Origin: Rotaria sp. Silwood1
Taxonomy: Eukaryota > Rotifera > Eurotatoria > Philodinida > Philodinidae
Length of the DNA: 64,000 bases
Direction: 5' to 3'
Assembly: GCA_905250075.1 (NCBI GenBank)
Contig: CAJNOP010000018.1
Location: forward strand, 2,042,569 to 2,106,568
Shown: piece after piece, positions 11,846 to 26,466 of the stretch
Layout of the letters: each line of letters starts with the position of its first letter
Position numbering within the stretch: the first letter of the stretch is position 1
Position numbers and translations under genes: made by a program
The notes under the pieces: generated by a model
The model's input: the letters and a program-made list of their open reading frames with translations, nothing else
The model's database searches: none
Told to the model about the DNA's origin: nothing

Positions 11846-14800
11846 ATATTTTCTTTATGTTATGGTTAAATCTAAATATATAATTTGAATATGGAGTATC
11901 GGTTATAAAACTAGATTAAAGAGTATTTTTCTTCTTCTTTTTTTCTATATTATATGCTTATAGAAAAAAATTAGAAGAAGAACAATCTTCATTATTCCTG
12001 GTTTTTGTTTAATATTCATCCTATTCGAAACTGATCATGCGAAAAACAAAAGTAGCATATGTAATTTTTCTTAATTTTACACAAGTACATCTTCGTATTC
12101 TTGTTAACGATAAGAAGTTCATGAGTTCTCTACTGTTTTCAATTGAAATCTAGTTAAGCTAAGACATTCTAGAATCTACAAGTTTTCTCAAGTGACATCT
12201 AATTATGTTAGGAGTGCTGTAGAGTTAGCATAACATTTTTTTGACTTCAACACAATCTCAAGATGATCCGACCAAAAAGAAAAAGAAGAATGTTTATTTA
12301 TTGTATCAATAATACGACTCATCTTTAACCGTTCTTTACCTTCCAATTCACCTTTTATCAATATGTAGTGATGATATTTCTTCATATGGCTTTGTTATAC
12401 TGAAAAGAGAATATTATTCTTAACTTTTCTCTATGAAATTAGAGATGAAAAAATAATAGATTACATTAACAAGAGAACATTGTCGGATACAAATTTTCTT
12501 TTATGTTTAACCTATGCGCATTATATAGATCCTAATAAATTATTATTATCTTATAAAGAGTTCATATTAATAGGTTGTTAGTTGTAAGATATCAAGTTTT
12601 TAGTATATATTCCTTCGAAAAACTTCACATTTGCATTATTTTCTGTAACAGACAAAAATATAAGGCACTTCTAGTTTTTTGGCGATTGTTTTTTGTTAGC
12701 GAAAAACAGAAACAATTTTAAAAAATATTACTTGTTATAATAAATTAATACTATTTATTACAAGTTAGAGAAATGTTTTATTATAGATTTTGATCTTTAT
12801 GTATTCCATTCAAAAGAACATTGAAAACTGAATGACACTGCATTTTTTATTATACAATAACGCTTTCGAATAGGATTTTTTTGACACTACTTAAAATTTA
12901 ATGAATATTTTATTAATCATCAAGAGAAGTGTATTTTAAGCACAGAATTGTGAATTTTAAAAAAATACTGCATTTTGTAGTGCAAACTTTGTTTTAATGC
13001 AATAAGATTTGGCAGTCTTCTGTACAATGTGTTCATCATTTAATGCAACTCTATTATTTTTGAACACTAATGTCAATGATGATTTTCAGCTATTTTTGCT
13101 TGCTCCATATCTTAAAATTTTCAGAGTATTATATCTGATGATGGACACATTACGTAGAGGAGTGCAGGATCTAATTTGACAAAACAAGCTGTGCTGTACA
13201 AAATGCATTATCTTGTAAAGATCTTAAGTCCATGTTTAAAACTTACCATTCTTGAGCATTAATAATGTACTAATTAAATTTTACATAGTGTTTAAAAAAA
13301 TCTTATTATGAAGTCTTATTCAAAACAAACATACAGTGTTATTCAGTTTTTGATACCTTTTCTAACAATAGAGTGGCAGACACAGATCTGAACAGTCAAC
13401 TCAGAACTATGAAAGATTCTCCTCAAGTAAAGTCAAGTCAAGTGAGGAATATCAAAAATTTTCTTCAAGTCAAATCAAGTCAGACTTGTCTTATTTAGCT
13501 CTGAAGGAACATGAGTTTAGAATAGTTGTATTTTTTAACCTTTATTCTCAAGAGTGATAACTAGCAAGACTCGGAAAAAAACACGTGTGCAGTTGAAAGA
13601 ATTCTCTATTATGATTGAAAGGTCCAAAGACTTCGGCAAAACTTCTTGCATGATGGCTTGTAGAAAAACAATATCCCTAAAATCAGCTTTCTGGCTTCCA
13701 TTCGAAGCTTTTAGGAAAAGATTTTATTTTATAGAGCAAATGATTGGGAACAAGATGAGATGTCTTCGATCTTTCTATGACATTTCTTTATCGCAGTGCA
13801 TTAAATTTACAGAAGGTTCAGGAAGCATTTTTCTCTTCTTTTTCTTGAAAACTTTAATATTTTTCCCATGTTTGACACTTTGAAACCTTCTGTGAATAAA
13901 ATGCAACTCGACGAGCGGAGGTCATAGAGAGATCGGAGACGTCTTATCTTGATCAAACTTATTTGTTCTATCAAATAGAATTTTTCACAAAAGTTTCGAA
14001 CAAAACACAGAGAACTAATTTTGGATGTCTTAGTTTCTACGGATCCTCATCCAAGAAGTTGTGCTAGAGTATTTAGGCCTACCAATTCGGATAGACAACC
14101 ATTCCAGCTACACAAATGTTTTTTTTTAGATTTCTGCCAGCTATTACCATCGGGAAGAAAGCTAATGTAATACTGCTGCTCTAAACTGTTCCCGTCACTA
14201 TACGTTTGAAGATCAAAATTTATAACAGAGCAGTTCTTTAGTTAGTAATTAATAACATTTTGTATAATAAAATATAGCCCTTTTAATTCTGCATGTAATG
14301 ATGTATTTTTGAACATTCTCTCTATTTTTTGATAATGATATAACTACCAATATGCTAAAAGTGTCCTGAGCTTTTGCAACTTACTTTAGATAACAGTCTG
14401 AACATGTAGCAATGAATGCTTTGCTTATTCAATGAAAAACAAAATACGTACGTGCTATGATTCTATTTTACGACGTGCGTTTTCCCACTAGTGAATGATC
14501 GTTATTTCTCTTACTATTTTCACCATTTTGAAACTGTTTATGGCACCTTTTCTGCGAATCTGAGAAGTTCCTCATATGACTTTTTTGTATGGGAATGAAA
14601 ATTAGCATTTAGTTTTCAATATTTTAAGGTGTATTTCATATTTTTTGCACTTAATTCCAAGCATAATTTCCTTAAGTTAAATTTATCTTAAGGTATATGT
14701 ATTATATGACGGTATTTAAAAAGTATTTGATGACACAAGCGATATTCGAAATGTTCACAGAGCTTCATAATCTAATGTAATAAGATTATGGATTTTTTTG

Positions 14801-15189
14801 AAAAATAAAAAAAGTCCATTACTCCAATGATAATATCTCATAATGTAACTGACTACTTTGTCAGATGAATTTCAGAAAACATCTGTCTGCAACGAATATA
14901 TTCTAATATAAACAACTTTCGCTGATATTAACAAATTGTGTGCATAATCAAACATATTTCATTTTTTCAAGCGTCAACAATACAAAACACAAATTGTAGA
15001 AATGCATTTCAAAAACATTTTGTTTAGTGGCACGAACAAATGCAAGGATAAACGCATGCAAAAAATGAATTCATTTTTTCTTGGAGAAATTACAAAAGAA
15101 GATGGCTCATGTTTGAAATTCAATGTTTCTATCATAAGTTTAACAAGAATTCAGATGAGAATATTAATAAAGGATGAGTGAGCATAGGA
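11846..15189. other. Gene-poor interval
   Basis: No gene is firmly supported. A minus frame at 12203-12385 (KGELEGKERLKMSRIIDTIN) could be an exon, but I find no partners. A plus frame at 13554-13883 has no recognisable features. Near 13417-13490 there are CAAGTCAAGTC repeats in both orientations, possibly a decayed element end. Confidence 0.4.
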
Positions 15190-16430
15190 GCGCATTTCGT
15201 CCTCTTTCGACTTTTAACACACTATCTAATGGAGACATATATGAAATGAAAGACTTAGAGCTTCTAATTATTCTGATGTTAAATTCACAATATTTTGATT
15301 CAATTATACGTGTCAACATGATCTATCTTTCCGAAATACAAAAGGAACACTTATTTTGTTAGCTCCTTCTCCAGTTTTTCATTGTTTTCATATTGAGTCT
15401 GACATACTTATGTGCATTTCATTTTGTCGTGTAATTATTGTGTCAATCAAATCTCTTCCAGACCTAGTTAACTACGTGATCAATAAGAGGTTTTCAAACG
15501 CTTAAAAAGAGAAGTACTTTGTATAGTCGAAAATCAATTGACATATATTTCAATCTTGTTTTGCAGCTTTTTTCTGATGAAATATCTACTTCTGGTCCTC
15601 CTCGGAAATACGTGGAAAATGAATTGATTAAAAAAAAGTAATTGCGACAGTGACAAGCAAGCTCTAATTTTCTAAAATGCTTTCGGAAGACAAAAATACG
15701 GGAAACTTAACAGCGAAGTAATTATTTTGATTAAATTCGTTTTTCACATATTCCTGAGCAGAGACCTTGAATAAACAATTTCATCAGAAAAAATGCCCCA
15801 AAAAAAGTTTGAAACGCACATAAGTTGGCTGAGTTCTGTCTGCTGATTTCAAATACGATATTTGTTTAAGGTCAAATAGGTATTCTTCTCCATGAAAGTC
15901 GTTAAGTGTTAGTCGAACAAGTATGAAAATTGAGCTTCATAGATATTATCTTTAGGATTTTGTTATGAGGACCACTTCTTTCGGCTATACGACCTAATTC
16001 TTTTTTTAGCGTTTGAAAAGCTCTTATTGATCACGTTGTTAACTAAGTGTGGAAGAAATTTCATTAACATAATAATTAAACAACAAAAGGAAATACGCTT
16101 AAGCATTTCAAACTCAATATGTAAACAATAGACAATATATGTATACGGTACAGGAGATTGAAAATATTATTTCAAATGAATGGTTCTTTTATGAAAATTT
16201 AACATAAAAAAAGCCCTAACAGAATAACTTTGAATCACTGCTATCTAGTGTTAGTAACTAACTGTTCTCTTTGTATTCCGTAAAGACAGACACTGTTGAC
16301 ACGTATAATTGAATTAAAATATCTGGAGTTTAACATCAAAATGATCGGAAAGCTCATGATCTTTCATTCTATATATGACTTAATTAGATACCGTATCTAA
16401 AATCAAGCGAAGACGACATGCATTGTTGAT
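15190..16430. repeat. Imperfect 1.2-kb palindrome
   Basis: The left arm (about 15190-15620) and right arm (about 15950-16430) are inverted copies. For example CTAGTTAACTACGTGATCAA near 15464 pairs with a segment ending near 16045, and TTCAATTATACGTGTCAACA at 15299 pairs with one near 16300. The right arm carries about 100 extra bases. The centre (15620-15950) is unpaired. No transposase is encoded; the frame at 15174-15362 lies wholly within the left arm. It is probably a foldback element or an inverted duplication. Confidence 0.75.
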
Positions 16431-16498
16431 TGGATTGTCATAATCAGTTTCCTACAAAACAGAATACAAGGATAAGAAAAGCATATCTATGTACTTAT

Positions 16499-16595
16499 GA
16501 AATACAGAGAAGTATCGAGAAATATAAAAAAGTGTCGAGCAATACCAAGAAGTACCCCGAAGTATCAAAAAATACCAAGAAGTATAGAAATGTTT
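16499..16595. repeat. About 20-bp degenerate tandem repeat
   Basis: Units of an AAGTATCGAGAAATACMAG-like pattern repeat four to five times. They create a short Lys/Tyr-rich frame (16430-16672) that I regard as a repeat artefact. Confidence 0.6.
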
Positions 16596-16599
16596 ACAA

Positions 16600-19500
16600 G
16601 AAAATAACACAGCTTTTGTTAGTTTCAGATATTTATTACAAAGCAAAAGTAAAGAAAACTACAAGAAAATAAACAGCATCAAATATGTCGTTGTTGGATA
16701 CAAAAAGACGGAAATATATGTTTTAAAAACTTAATTTTGTTTAAATTTTTCTATTTCCCATCAATGATAGATTAATTTAATTCATTCCGTATGTCACTTT
16801 TATATTACCTATTTTGTTATCATGCACTGATATTGTTATTTGTCATGAATATTAGTATTTAATTCTGTTAGATATTCAGTATAGCTTGTTTATTTTTATC
16901 ATAATTGAAATAAATACTAGTTCTCTCTTCCTAAGTATGTTTTCTGTTTGATGTTGTTAGAAAGAGAAATTAACGTGACATTTCTTCTCTTTGAACATGT
17001 TAGTACAAAAAAGAATAGTAAAAAAAAAGGAAATTGGTACTTCGTCTTCTACTTTGAATTCTGCTTTCATTATTTGCTTTTAATGAGAATCTGTATTATA
17101 AAAAGAAACTGACTATATTTCTCTTTTATCTTTTGAGTAATAGAAATCCTCAAAACTTTATAGGAGTAAATATGTGTGTTGACAAGTACAAAGAAATATG
17201 ACCACTATACAAACATATTTTTCGCCTTGATATAGGCTTGAGCGAATTGCTTAACATTATAGGAAAGAAAATTCCAAATGCCTTGTTGTTAAAATTTTTT
17301 CCATCAACTTAAAAAAAACTACATATATGTGTGAGAATCATCAATTGTTAAAATTAGAAAAATGAATGAAAAGAATCATGTTGAAGCTGTTCTGTAAAAA
17401 AAAAAAAGTAAACACTCGAATATTATAAATACGATAAACACAAATTGCTAGAAATGCCCCTGTCACAGAGTACAAAATTATTAATTTGAATTTAAAAATT
17501 CTTTTTCAAATTCATAATTCAACTTTCACTAACTTCTGTATCAGTTTTCTTATTATTATATATTCTCTTTGATTATTTTCTGCTTTTCTTCTTTTCTCAA
17601 GATATAGAGCCATTTATGTCTTTTCTAAGTTATATCTAAGCATTCATTTATCATCAATTAATTAAATTATCTTATGTCTGAATTTAAAGAGTATGTCATT
17701 TTGAATGTCATTGTATTGTAATCACATGATTGATATACATGAATGTCCTATTTATGAAAGAAACATTTTTTATTGTACTAATAATAAAATCTATTGTCAT
17801 CATAAAAAAGGAGAAATTAATAAATCATGATGTCATTAAAAAATAAAATTCAAATAGATACGATGAAAAAGAAAAGAAAACGAAGATTTATACTGAAGGA
17901 ATACTTTACTTCCAAAGATTAAATAATATGTAGTTAATTAGCTTTCATGGTATAAGTGAGTGAATCTACGCTTGCTTGAGAAATCTTAACACGGATCTTT
18001 GCATATCCAAATAACATGGAATTAAAATATGAATTCAATGAGTTTATGAAAACACTTTATCAAACTGGACATACAGTTGAATGTGTCGAAGAACTGTATA
18101 CAATATCATGATCTATCATAAAATATAATTCAATACTGTTAAAAGATAACAAGTTTCTACTAGTATGAAATTCGAAGATATCTACTTGAAGTTAATTGAA
18201 AGTTCTGATTATGCTACATAAACACGTATATAAAGACCATGAAACTTTTTAATTTTTATTTTAACTAGTATTCAAGATAGTTGTTATCATGATTTACACG
18301 AAATTCGATCTTTGTTAATATCCTAGACTGAAAGAATAAAGTTTAGAAACGGAAATTCATCTGTGTCTATATCTATAATATAGTTATCATGTGGCAGCTA
18401 TGGCAATAACGGTACAAATGATTGCGTAAGATAGCAAAAAAAGGTATCTATGAATTAGCATTCAAATTAATCAAAGAGTAGTAGCTCAGAACGAAGAATA
18501 CGAAAGCCATATATATTCCGTGTTGCACCGTATACGATCGTATTTTGCTTTATTACATGGCTCAGTATTATGACCATATATGGTGCGATGCTAAATAAAA
18601 TGGAAGTCATATAATGAACTACGTAAATGATCATATTTGTGATTATTACATACGAAGAAATATGATCGTAATGCTGTACCATGTAACACTCTATTATGCG
18701 ACCATCTACTGTCGTTGACGAGCGTGTTGGTTCAATCTGAGAAGTGTTTAGAAGTAACTATCATTGTTATTAAATTATTGAATAATTCAATCGATTGTTC
18801 AATTCTGTTGACATGAGAATGTGATGCAATGATTATAAAGAGTGATAGAGTGAATCTGAACACATGATTATGATTAAATAATTTTACATTATTTGAATAA
18901 TGTGGTATTAATTCTTTTTGCAATAGAAATGACGCTAATAAAACTAATTGTATATAATTGTATTGCTGGCTTTGTTATGTTTATCAATCAATATTTAGAT
19001 AGCATACATTTTATTCTAAATATAAAGCAAACAAAGATTAATATGAATGATGAGAAAAGCGAAACGTTTTTAATTTTGAAGTTTTGTATTTAAAATATTT
19101 CTAATTCCATATATATATATATCAGTATACGATACAAGAACTTGTTTTCATTTGCTATAGTCAATTTTATCATTTAAAATTTGAAATAAAATGTTAAGAC
19201 CAATATTAAACATACAAAGTGAACTTCATTAGACGCGCTTCACATACTCAAAACTATTTCGCGAAACGAATCGTTTCTATGTATAGAAATCATCTGTCTA
19301 ATTTATCTCGTACTTCACTTAAAGCACATTTATATTTAATTGCATCTATCTGCATATCTCCATCCTCTCAATCTAGAGCCGAAGAAACTGAATTTCAATG
19401 AACTTTACTTGTGGATATCTGATCAGCAATATTATAGTAGAAAGTTCTTGCTATGATCAGCTCATGTGGCTTTCACGATAGTAAAGAAGAATTATTAAGA

Positions 19501-22500
19501 AAAACTCAAAACAAAGCTTTCGATGCGTCATTAAAGAAAAGTTTAAAATTTGTGTAAATAAAGATGACAACTATTTGATATATTCAACAAAAAATTTTTA
19601 ATTTTCTTTATCTTTATAGTTTTGTTTCATGTAATTATAACTTCAGCGCAACCTGAGCAGAGTAAAGTAAAGACTTGCGAATTCTTTTAGATTTGGGCCC
19701 AAAGTATGTACCATTTTTATAGAACTCATATTCTGTTTTTCGAAGAAAAATAGTAAGTCTAAATTTAAATCAGAATTTTAGCGGTTCCTCGCCCTGTTTT
19801 AGTTACCTTATTCTTTAGTATCAGAAAAAGGCACTCAATGGCATTAACAACAAGGCTTGGATGATTCTAGAACATTTCAAAGTTTTTGCACAGATAAACG
19901 ATTATTGGGTAGATATTAATGATGATGGACAGTGATGTATTGATTTGTCACAGGTGGCACATCAACTAATCAACTTCTAAACTGCTAAGGATAATTAATA
20001 TCAGAGTTTCTGATTTTATCAGACATATATAATAGAGTATTAAGATCTTTCGTAGTTATAACAATTAAACCAATAGTAAGCAGAATAATCATAATAAAAT
20101 TATGAAAAATGAAATAAAAGAAAGAGAACGTACAAAAACGAGCAAACAGCAACAAAACAAATAAAACAAAAAGAACATAAGTCAAAAAACAATTTACGTT
20201 CGAAATTAATAAGACAGAGCAGTCTCTGATGTTCGATTATCTTTGGAAAGTAAGTTCTGTTTGTTAGAAACTTGTAATTTTGTGTGTTTTATATATTAAT
20301 ATAATGTAGCTAAAGCAGATATATGAGTTCAATATTTTAGTTTCAAAATGGCTTCAATAACAACCTTTTTTTAATATTGAAGCTTTTTGAGGAATAACTC
20401 AAGTCGAGAAAAGTATGAACCCACAAATTTAACAAAAAAAAGACAACATCTTTAATACAGTTGTAAAAAATTCCGATACCAAGTAAACAAATACCTCAAT
20501 TTTCTTACATTTTTTTCTTTAGACAAAGATATCTCAATATAGAAAGCAAATCTCATGACGTTATTACATCCTTCATTCAAAAACTCAGAGCTGTCTATAT
20601 CATCAATAAAAATTTCATGTGAAACAGCTTTAGTTTGACTAATTTTTGAAATATTTTTTGGGTAATCTCCAAATGAGAGTTGTTGAGAATCGTCGAAAAG
20701 TGACCCATATGTATTTCCGGTTAATTTAAACCATTTGCCTTGAAAATTGCACGATCTTAATCATCAATGAAAAAGAGACACATGCTGAGATCGTCTCAGA
20801 TAATGGACACTTTCCGGTGTCTCAAGATTACAGCAGATTAGAGCACTCTATCTATGATACAATATAGACATGCACATCTTTATTTGTTAATAAGAAAATG
20901 AAGATAAGAGTAGAAAACCAGTATTTTCATTGTAAATCCTTTGTTTTAAAATCTATCAATCTCGAATTGCTGTTTGCGATTAAGATTTCCTTAGCTCTAT
21001 GTATAGTCAAAATACCAAGCAAAAGGATTGAATTTTATAAACGTTTACCCGACAGCGAGACTTCTTGCATCTACTGTATAAAGAAGAGTTTTTATCAAAT
21101 GTATAAAGCACGTCGAAATTTGCGTTTGATATTTAATATAAATTTTATTAATCATACATTGAAACCAAATAGTTGCTTAGACAACACGCTCTTATACAAT
21201 TTCAATATATCTTGAATCGATATGTTTTATAGAATAATCAATTGCATTGAATTATTTTATTTAATCTCTATTTTTTATAGAGAAATTTTCATATGATGAA
21301 GTCAATTGTTAGTTCTATTCTATAGCATTTTCTGGCTTCATTTCAAATCGTTTGTATCCAGATGATAGTTCTAATTCTATCAAAAGAAAAATAAATCAAT
21401 ATTTCTAGAGTAAATAATAATATCACATTTTTGATGCAAATGTAACACGAAAAAAAAATTATTTATCCTTGTGTTTAATGGAAGAAAAACATTACTGCTT
21501 GTTGTTAGTCTTGATATTAATAAGTCTCGACATCAATAATAAATTTTTGAAAGTTCAAAGAAATTCAAGTATGTGAAAGGCACAAAACGATCTTTGATTG
21601 CATATAATTCACTTATACAATTGTTAAAAAAGAACAAAAGAAAATGAGCCGTCAAAAATTTTATTTATTATCAATAACAAATCGATTGTTAACAATCTTT
21701 TTCTTTTTCTTTGTTTAGTTTGTACTAATTCAACGTTATTATAATTCATTCTATAATTATCAGACATTTGGCATTTTAAAAATGTCATTCGATCGTTTTT
21801 ATCCTTGCATGTCATATTAGACATGATAAGAGTAACAATAATGAGATTTTATGATGCAACATATGTATAAATGTGTCATCTTTAGTTTTTATAGAATATA
21901 CATATGTCAATAAGAAAATGTTAATTATTGGAATTCAAAAGTTATTTTACTTCTTTTTCTTTTTTCTTTTATCCATTCTATCAAAATATACCTTTCGTTA
22001 TAAATAAATCATCTTACATATTCATATAAAATTCCATTTGTAAGACTATAATCGATTTATAAATTGTTGCATGCAGAGTCTAAATTGCATATAGACTAAG
22101 GTCATTTTTATTTCTCTTCACTAATGATAAATCTATATTATGCAGAATAAAGGGAAAAAAAAACAAGAAATCAAATAAGAATATTATTAATCATATTAAC
22201 CTATATTGATCATTTTAAATTTCTTTTCTTCTTGTATCAATAAGTTCTAATATTTATGTAAGCAAACATTATTTACATTAACTTTTCTTTTTTACCGGTC
22301 ATATAATAATTATACTGTTCGTTTAACCTACAACTAAAATTTCATACAAAGGTTATTCAATTTATAAAACTATTGTTTCTCAATTGCACAATCATTCCCG
22401 ACCTTTTGTCGCTCAATCCTAGTAGTAGGTAATAGTTGAACAACTATCTCATTGTTATATTACGTCATAACATTAATCATAGCAACTGTTAGCTACAACA

Positions 22501-23168
22501 GGCTTTATCCAATGCAATTTCCTATATTTCCGGCTGTCAATCGTTGCCAAGGATATTAACTATTGTTACTTCAATGTTCCATGTCATTTGATGCATCGAA
22601 AATGTCTCGTCTGACTAACTTCTGATGAGCTATTCACTTGCTCTCTCCCTCGTTTTTTTTCCTTATGGCAATGATTATTCAATTGATATAAAAGTAGGTT
22701 ACATGGAACTACCACTTACTATTGTGCTATTTTGCTTTCTATTCTACACTCTTTTGCTCCCACCTGCATGACGTAGGTAGAGGAAAGAAAAAGTTTTTCT
22801 CTTTTGTGGTCTGTTGCCATTCCCTTCGTAGGTAATTAATTTAGTGTCGCTTCTTTTTCTCCTTCGAGGAAGCCAATACACGACATGACGAAGGTGATGA
22901 TGGAATGCAATAGAGAAAAGAATGAAAGAAAGAAAGAAGAAGAGAAAAAAAACGAAGAAAAAGAAAGCAAACGAATGCTGCATGTGTGCCGTTCATTTTT
23001 TTTTTCTTTTACTTCTACTGTCTACTTTAGCTGATAGTAATGTTTGATGTTGGCAGTAATACAACTGCAATATAAAACGGTGAGAGTAAGAACAGACGTC
23101 AGTCCGTCTTTGTCCACTTCAGATAGACAAATACATAGATCATCATCGAACGGAAACAATCAATACAT
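16600..23168. other. 6.5-kb gene-poor AT-rich interval
   Basis: Only short frames are present, for example 20898-21215 and 18467-18682, with no domain, splice partner or codon pattern to support them. An AT dinucleotide tract lies near 19110. The last few hundred bases must hold the promoter of the plus-strand gene starting at 23169; no core element is certain. Confidence 0.5.
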
Positions 23169-25809
23169 ATGGAAGAAAATTTATTAAATGAACTTGAAAA
23201 TTTTACATCTATTAAATATCTTGATGATGTAACAAATAATAACAATACTAATAATAATTGTTGTAATGATAATGATCAGGTATGTTTTTTATATAAATAT
23301 GTTTAAAAATTAAATAGAAAAATTTAATTATTAAATTTTCTTTTTTTTCATAGGATAATTCACTTGTTCATCAATTAGCTATTAAAGATCGACAATTAAT
23401 TTTAGCAGCCAAATGTGGCAAAGTATTATTAGAAGAAAAAGATGAACTCGAACGACAAATAGAATTCATCAATCAAGATTATCAACAACGAATTGATGTA
23501 AAGTATTAATTTCTATACAAAAATATTAAATCACATTGATGTTTTTTTTTTTGCAGGTACTTGAACAAGAACGACATGAATTACGATTACTTCTTGAACA
23601 AGTACAAAGTGAATGTGATACAAAAATAATCGATTCCAATGAAGATAAATGTGAATTACGTCGTCAATTAAATGACCTACGCCGTGAACAACGAATACAT
23701 GATGAACAGCAAACACAAACAATACAAGAACTAACAGAAATTAATCTTAAACTTACGCAAGATTTACAAATCGTCAGTATTTTCTTTTTTGTTAAATATT
23801 CAATACATAGATAAGATAAATGAAAAATTGATATCAAATAGAGTCATACAAATGAATCAAGATTGCAAGAACAACTAAGAGCATTACGACAACAAGCTGA
23901 TACTGTACGTCAAACAAATACAGAACAAATACAAGAATTATCTAAAATAAAACAACAGGTAATAAAATTTAGAAAGTTTAGATAAAAATAGAAATCATTT
24001 TATGGCACAAAACAAAACATTCTCTCTAATAATCGAATTCATTTGACTTAAACAGAATAATGCATAAGTTAGATCTAATGTATTTTAATTATAATATGAA
24101 AACAATTTATAGACTTGTCAAATAAAATTAAACGACTAAGAAATTTTTTTTTTATGATATCAAAAATCGAAATATGATAATTTGACTATTGATATGTCTA
24201 TTCTTTTTTTTTTTCTTTCATCTCAATCAATCAGCAGTAAAAGTTAATGTAATGAGTTATTATTCAATGTGTTCTTCAAGATAACTTTTATAGGTCGAGA
24301 TATTAGACATTGATATTTCAATAACAAATCATAGTGACATATGCAACAAATGAATATATTATCATAAATTAGGAGCAATTATTATGCTTTTTTAACCTTG
24401 TTTCTACTTTGTTTTCTTTGAAACGATCAGACGACAGAGAAAAAAAAATCCTCATATCAATTTTCAAGTCAAATATCCATATGATATGAATGTACATAGT
24501 TAATATGAGAAAAAAAATAACGAGTAGTTGAAAAAACATCAATATTATTTGCTTCGGATTTTTTTTGTTGTCGTATCGAAAATTGAACTTCAAAGTTCGT
24601 CAAATTTTACTAATATTTGAACTGAAAATTCTTTAAATAATCCTTTTCTAGTTTGATAACCTTCAATGTCAATATATTCAACTCGAACTTGATCATCATT
24701 TATTACTGGATGAATATGATACAATAGTACATAAACTTGATGAATGTCAACGAAAATATGTTTCAATTGAAGATGAATGTCGTTCCTTACAAGATATGGT
24801 ATATATTCATGATTTTTTGTGTGTTTTTTTATTTGTTATCAAAATTTTTCTATTATTCTTTAGAAATTTCAAAATGAAAAAGAATTAAATGATGCACACG
24901 ATTTAATTCATCGTTTATCACAATATAATTCAGAAAACCGTGTCGCAACATCTTTTATGCAAGAATTACAAGATGATTTTGGTGAATGTCCCGACGGAAA
25001 TGCTCGACTTAATTCAACCGTTATTGATGACGATGATGATGATGATAATAATAATAATATAGAAGATCATGAAGATTGTCACATGGATGATGATAATGGT
25101 GTTGAAATATCACAAACACATAACACATCATCGATTAATGAGAAATGTCTTTTAGATGAATTTCTTCAAACAGAAGAGGTAAAGAAAAGAATTGTATGGC
25201 TTTGCAGTATAATTTACATTTAGAAAGGTCTATTCGACTATAGTTCCTGAATAAAAGGTCGTATTATACCGAGGACAGTTCATACTATACACTGAGTATC
25301 AGTGTCTAAGGAAATAATTGACATTCAGATCCTTGAAATAATGTTTTTCATCTCTAAAAATAAGCTAAATTATTAATTAGCATAAGAAGTGTTTGAACAT
25401 AAAAAAAGTAGATGATAATTAATTCAATCTTTTGTATCTATTTTAGTTTAAACGTGAAATAGTTCTTGTTTATAAACAATTACGTTCTCTTTGTTTGGAA
25501 TTAATTTATATTCATACACATACATATTCAACTAATATGTCAACATCATCATCGATAAGTGATACAGTTGATAAAGTTTATGATCGTTTAAAAAATGGTT
25601 GTCTTATAAGTATATTATTTGAATTAAAAAATTTAATAAAAGATATGATTGAACATGAAGATATAATTATATATAAAAATGAAAATGACATTTTATCAAA
25701 TAATACAAATACAATATTACCATCACCATCGATGGCAACTATAAATAGTTATACATCAGCTTATGATGATGTTAATTTATTAATTGTACCCTCAACTCCG
25801 CCAGTGTAA
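23169..25809 (+). CDS. BICD/BICDR-like dynein cargo adaptor
   Basis: Seven exons (23169-23279, 23354-23497, 23557-23772, 23842-23958, 24652-24798, 24864-25178, 25447-25809) join in frame, all phase 0, to give 470 residues. The protein is mostly coiled coil. Residues 51-66 contain LAAKCGKVLLEE, the CC1 box (AAxxG) through which BICD, BICDR, Spindly and related adaptors bind the dynein light intermediate chain. The coil continues through exons 3-6. An acidic poly-Asp/Asn insert follows. The last exon begins FKREIVLVYKQLRSLCLEL, resembling the conserved middle region of BICD/BICDR proteins. Expected role: activating dynein-dynactin transport of vesicular cargo on microtubules. BICDR rather than BICD fits the shorter length. 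TRAK/HAP1 is an alternative. Confidence 0.78.
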
Positions 25810-26226
25810 TAAGAAGTTCTGTTTTTTTTTCTTTTTCTCCCTTTTCGTTTGTCTTTCTGCATATAATAATCTCTGTTTTTGTTGTTGTTTATATTCAATT
25901 TGTCTACAAGATTTTTTTGTACTTTGTGCATAGAGCTTAAATATATATTTCATATTCCATTTGTCAATGATGTCATCATTTTGAGACATATATAAATCTC
26001 CTATAATATATTTTCGTTTCTTATTGATTCAATCTAATCTATATATACATCACACTGAATGGTGGAATTGTTGTTGTTATAACAACAGGATGATATGAAT
26101 CACCTAAATGTTTACTTGTTAATTGTTTCAGTCATTTACGTAGTTTATATTAATACTGAAAGAAAGATTTGTAAGTTTTATATTATAACATTAGAGTATA
26201 TATGAATTAATATATCTTATTATAGG

Positions 26227-26466
26227 TACCTATTGGTTCAGCATCATATCCTCGTACAGATGTCGAACATGACAAATGTTTGTCAGCTATACGATTTTTA
26301 TCTCTATCAACATATCCTCTTTTAGACAATCAAAATGCAAAAGATTATTCATGATCTGAAACAATTATTAATTGATTTTGATACAAAAATGAAACCTATT
26401 GCTGCGATTTATCATGTTTGTTGTTGGCTAAGGAAATTTTCATTAGAAGAACAAAGTGCTATGTAA
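26227..26466 (+). pseudogene. Broken gene fragment, family unknown
   Basis: After a plausible acceptor (TTATTATAG) a frame reads VPIGSASYPRTDVEHDKCLS and stops near 26355. A single-base shift near 26335 opens a second frame containing IIHDLKQLLIDFDTKMKP that ends with TAA near 26466. The two halves look like one protein broken by an indel. It lies just downstream of the dynein adaptor on the same strand. I do not recognise the family. Confidence 0.45.

Noticed and set aside
18467..18923. Short hydrophobic minus frames
   Set aside because: AT-rich DNA readily gives such frames; there are no splice partners, motifs or conserved pattern.
22744..22983. Phe-rich minus frame upstream of the dynein adaptor
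   Set aside because: It is the complement of AAAG/GAAA-rich DNA and probably part of the promoter-proximal region.
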